Made by a program: the position numbers and the translations under genes. Under the pieces are notes generated by a model. That model searched no databases and was not told the DNA's origin. It saw only the letters and a program-made list of their open reading frames with translations. Of a stretch of 44,677 nt of DNA, positions 43,875-44,677 are shown piece after piece. Source of the DNA: Treponema sp. (GTDB lineage Bacteria; Spirochaetota; Spirochaetia; Treponematales; Breznakiellaceae); the NCBI GenBank assembly GCA_031288495.1, contig JAITRH010000199.1, forward strand, positions 1-44,677. The letters are read 5' to 3'. Position 1 is the stretch's first letter. Every line of letters starts with the position of its first letter.

Positions 43875-43970
43875 CGGGCGAAAGTCCACGGACGAAAGTC
43901 CGCTTATTCGGATTGTCGAGTTACCCTTATTATTATAGCAAGTGGTTTATAGGAGGAGTAAGAAAACGCC

Positions 43971-44552
43971 ATGCCCAACGCACAGCCACAGGAAAAGCCT
44001 TATTATACCTATGCGGATTTTCTGGAATGGGATGAAGGTACCCATGCAGAAATCATTGACGGGGAGCTGTATATGATGGCCCCCCCATCGACATTCCACC
44101 AATTTATGAGGATGGAATTAGCTGCCCAATTACATGCTTTCCTTAAGGGTAAACCTTGTGGGGTATACGCTGCTCCCTTTGGGGTTAGACTCTTTCCTCG
44201 ACCTGACCGGCAGGATGCTACCGTGGTGGAACCGGATATTGTCGTGGTCTGCGACCGTTCCAAACTAGACGAGCGGGGCTGTAACGGGGCACCGGATATG
44301 GTCATTGAGATTTTGTCCCCATCCACCGCCCGGACCGACAAGGTTGTCAAGTTCCATACGTATCTTGCTGCCGGCGTTAAGGAATACTGGATAGTCAACC
44401 CTGACGAAAAAATAATCCAAGTGCATATCCTGGAGAACGGGCACTATACCGTGGATATGTATGATGAGACCGGTAAGGTTCCGGTTATGGTGCTGCCCGG
44501 CTGTATCATTGATGTATCGGTTATTTTTGGCGGCTTTGGGCATGGAATCTAG
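43971..44552 (+). CDS. Uma2-family (DUF820) restriction endonuclease-like protein
   Basis: 193 residues. The family pattern is clear: YTYADFLEWDEGTHAEIIDGELYMMAPPS at the start, VVEPDIVVVCDRSKLD (the PD motif), GAPDMVIEILSPSTARTDKVVKFHTYLAAGVKEYWIVNPDEK (E-x-L-S-P, then K). These match the PD-(D/E)XK nuclease-like core of Uma2 proteins, which are multicopy in cyanobacteria and some other phyla; biological role unknown. GGAGGAG lies about 13 nt before the ATG. Isolated gene beside repeats, probably accessory. Confidence 0.85.
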   Translation: MPNAQPQEKPYYTYADFLEWDEGTHAEIIDGELYMMAPPSTFHQFMRMELAAQLHAFLKGKPCGVYAAPFGVRLFPRPDRQDATVVEPDIVVVCDRSKLDERGCNGAPDMVIEILSPSTARTDKVVKFHTYLAAGVKEYWIVNPDEKIIQVHILENGHYTVDMYDETGKVPVMVLPGCIIDVSVIFGGFGHGI

Positions 44553-44570
44553 GCCCGTCCACCGGCCTTT

Positions 44571-44598
44571 AATCCACGGATTTTAATCCACGGATTTT
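44571..44598. repeat. 14-bp direct repeat after the Uma2 gene
   Basis: AATCCACGGATTTT occurs twice in tandem, followed by a partial third copy. GGATT/AATCC dyads could form a weak terminator for the Uma2 gene. Confidence 0.5.
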
Positions 44599-44677
44599 AA
44601 TCCGAGATTACCCGGATTACACACCCTGAGATGAGACCACGGAAAAAGGTCCGCCCGAGGTGGGCCACAAGCCCCCG

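Overview
The window reads as chromosome of a nitrogen-fixing anaerobic spirochaete, most likely a termite-gut type Treponema. That assignment is an inference. It rests on a clostridial-type nif cluster with a nifN-nifB fusion, several bacteriohemerythrins, spirochaete-style TPR/NHL and DUF4105 proteins, and a repeat-rich accessory complement. No rRNA, phage, transposase or CRISPR array was seen. One tRNA (Gly, CCC anticodon) is present.

Layout. (1) 173-8855, minus strand: a compact nif operon in the order nifH - nifI1 - nifI2 - nifD - nifK - nifE - nifN-B. Gaps are 6-12 nt or short overlaps, except for an 85-nt hairpin-bearing spacer after nifH. The nifH/I/DK block encodes the Fe protein, two PII-like post-translational regulators and the MoFe protein. 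NifE and the NifN-NifB-NifX-like fusion build FeMo-cofactor. (2) 8856-11573: an accessory stretch with a leucine-rich-repeat (BspA-like) exported protein and an ORF made of 21-bp palindromic repeats that appears frameshifted at an eight-base C/G tract. (3) 11574-13214, plus strand: a NifA-type sigma-54 activator. I find no clear -24/-12 promoter in front of nifH; a sigma-70-like promoter with an overlapping inverted repeat is a better match. (4) 13405-18260, minus: carB and carA (carbamoyl phosphate synthetase) of the Bacteroidetes/eukaryote-like type, separated by a 440-bp spacer carrying 42-bp repeats with a perfect 12-bp palindrome. (5) 18501-23811: two bacteriohemerythrin genes, a DEAH-box helicase and tRNA-Gly in poorly filled DNA. 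(6) 23908-28787, minus: a TPR / NHL-repeat gene pair and a galactokinase-like gene followed by surE. (7) 29509-33482, minus: an ABC exporter of the FtsX/MacB type. (8) 33889-35947, plus: a DUF4105 membrane protein and a degenerate receiver-domain protein. (9) 36476-42294, minus: uvrB, two further bacteriohemerythrins, a Rep/PcrA helicase and rdgB. (10) 42874-44552, plus: a GC-rich HU-like/DUF4469 gene and a Uma2-family nuclease-like gene.

Beyond genes, the most interesting structure is repetitive. A 141-156 bp element with terminal inverted repeats occurs at both 7-147 and 36103-36258. Short arrays with a 23-bp (occasionally 24-bp) period occur at four intergenic places, and 21/42-bp arrays with internal dyads at two more. 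These look like a lineage-specific family of palindromic repeats. Four complete bacteriohemerythrins in 21 kb, near an oxygen-labile nitrogenase, suggest oxygen handling as a theme, but this is inference.

All calls come from reading the sequence and from family knowledge; no database search was run.
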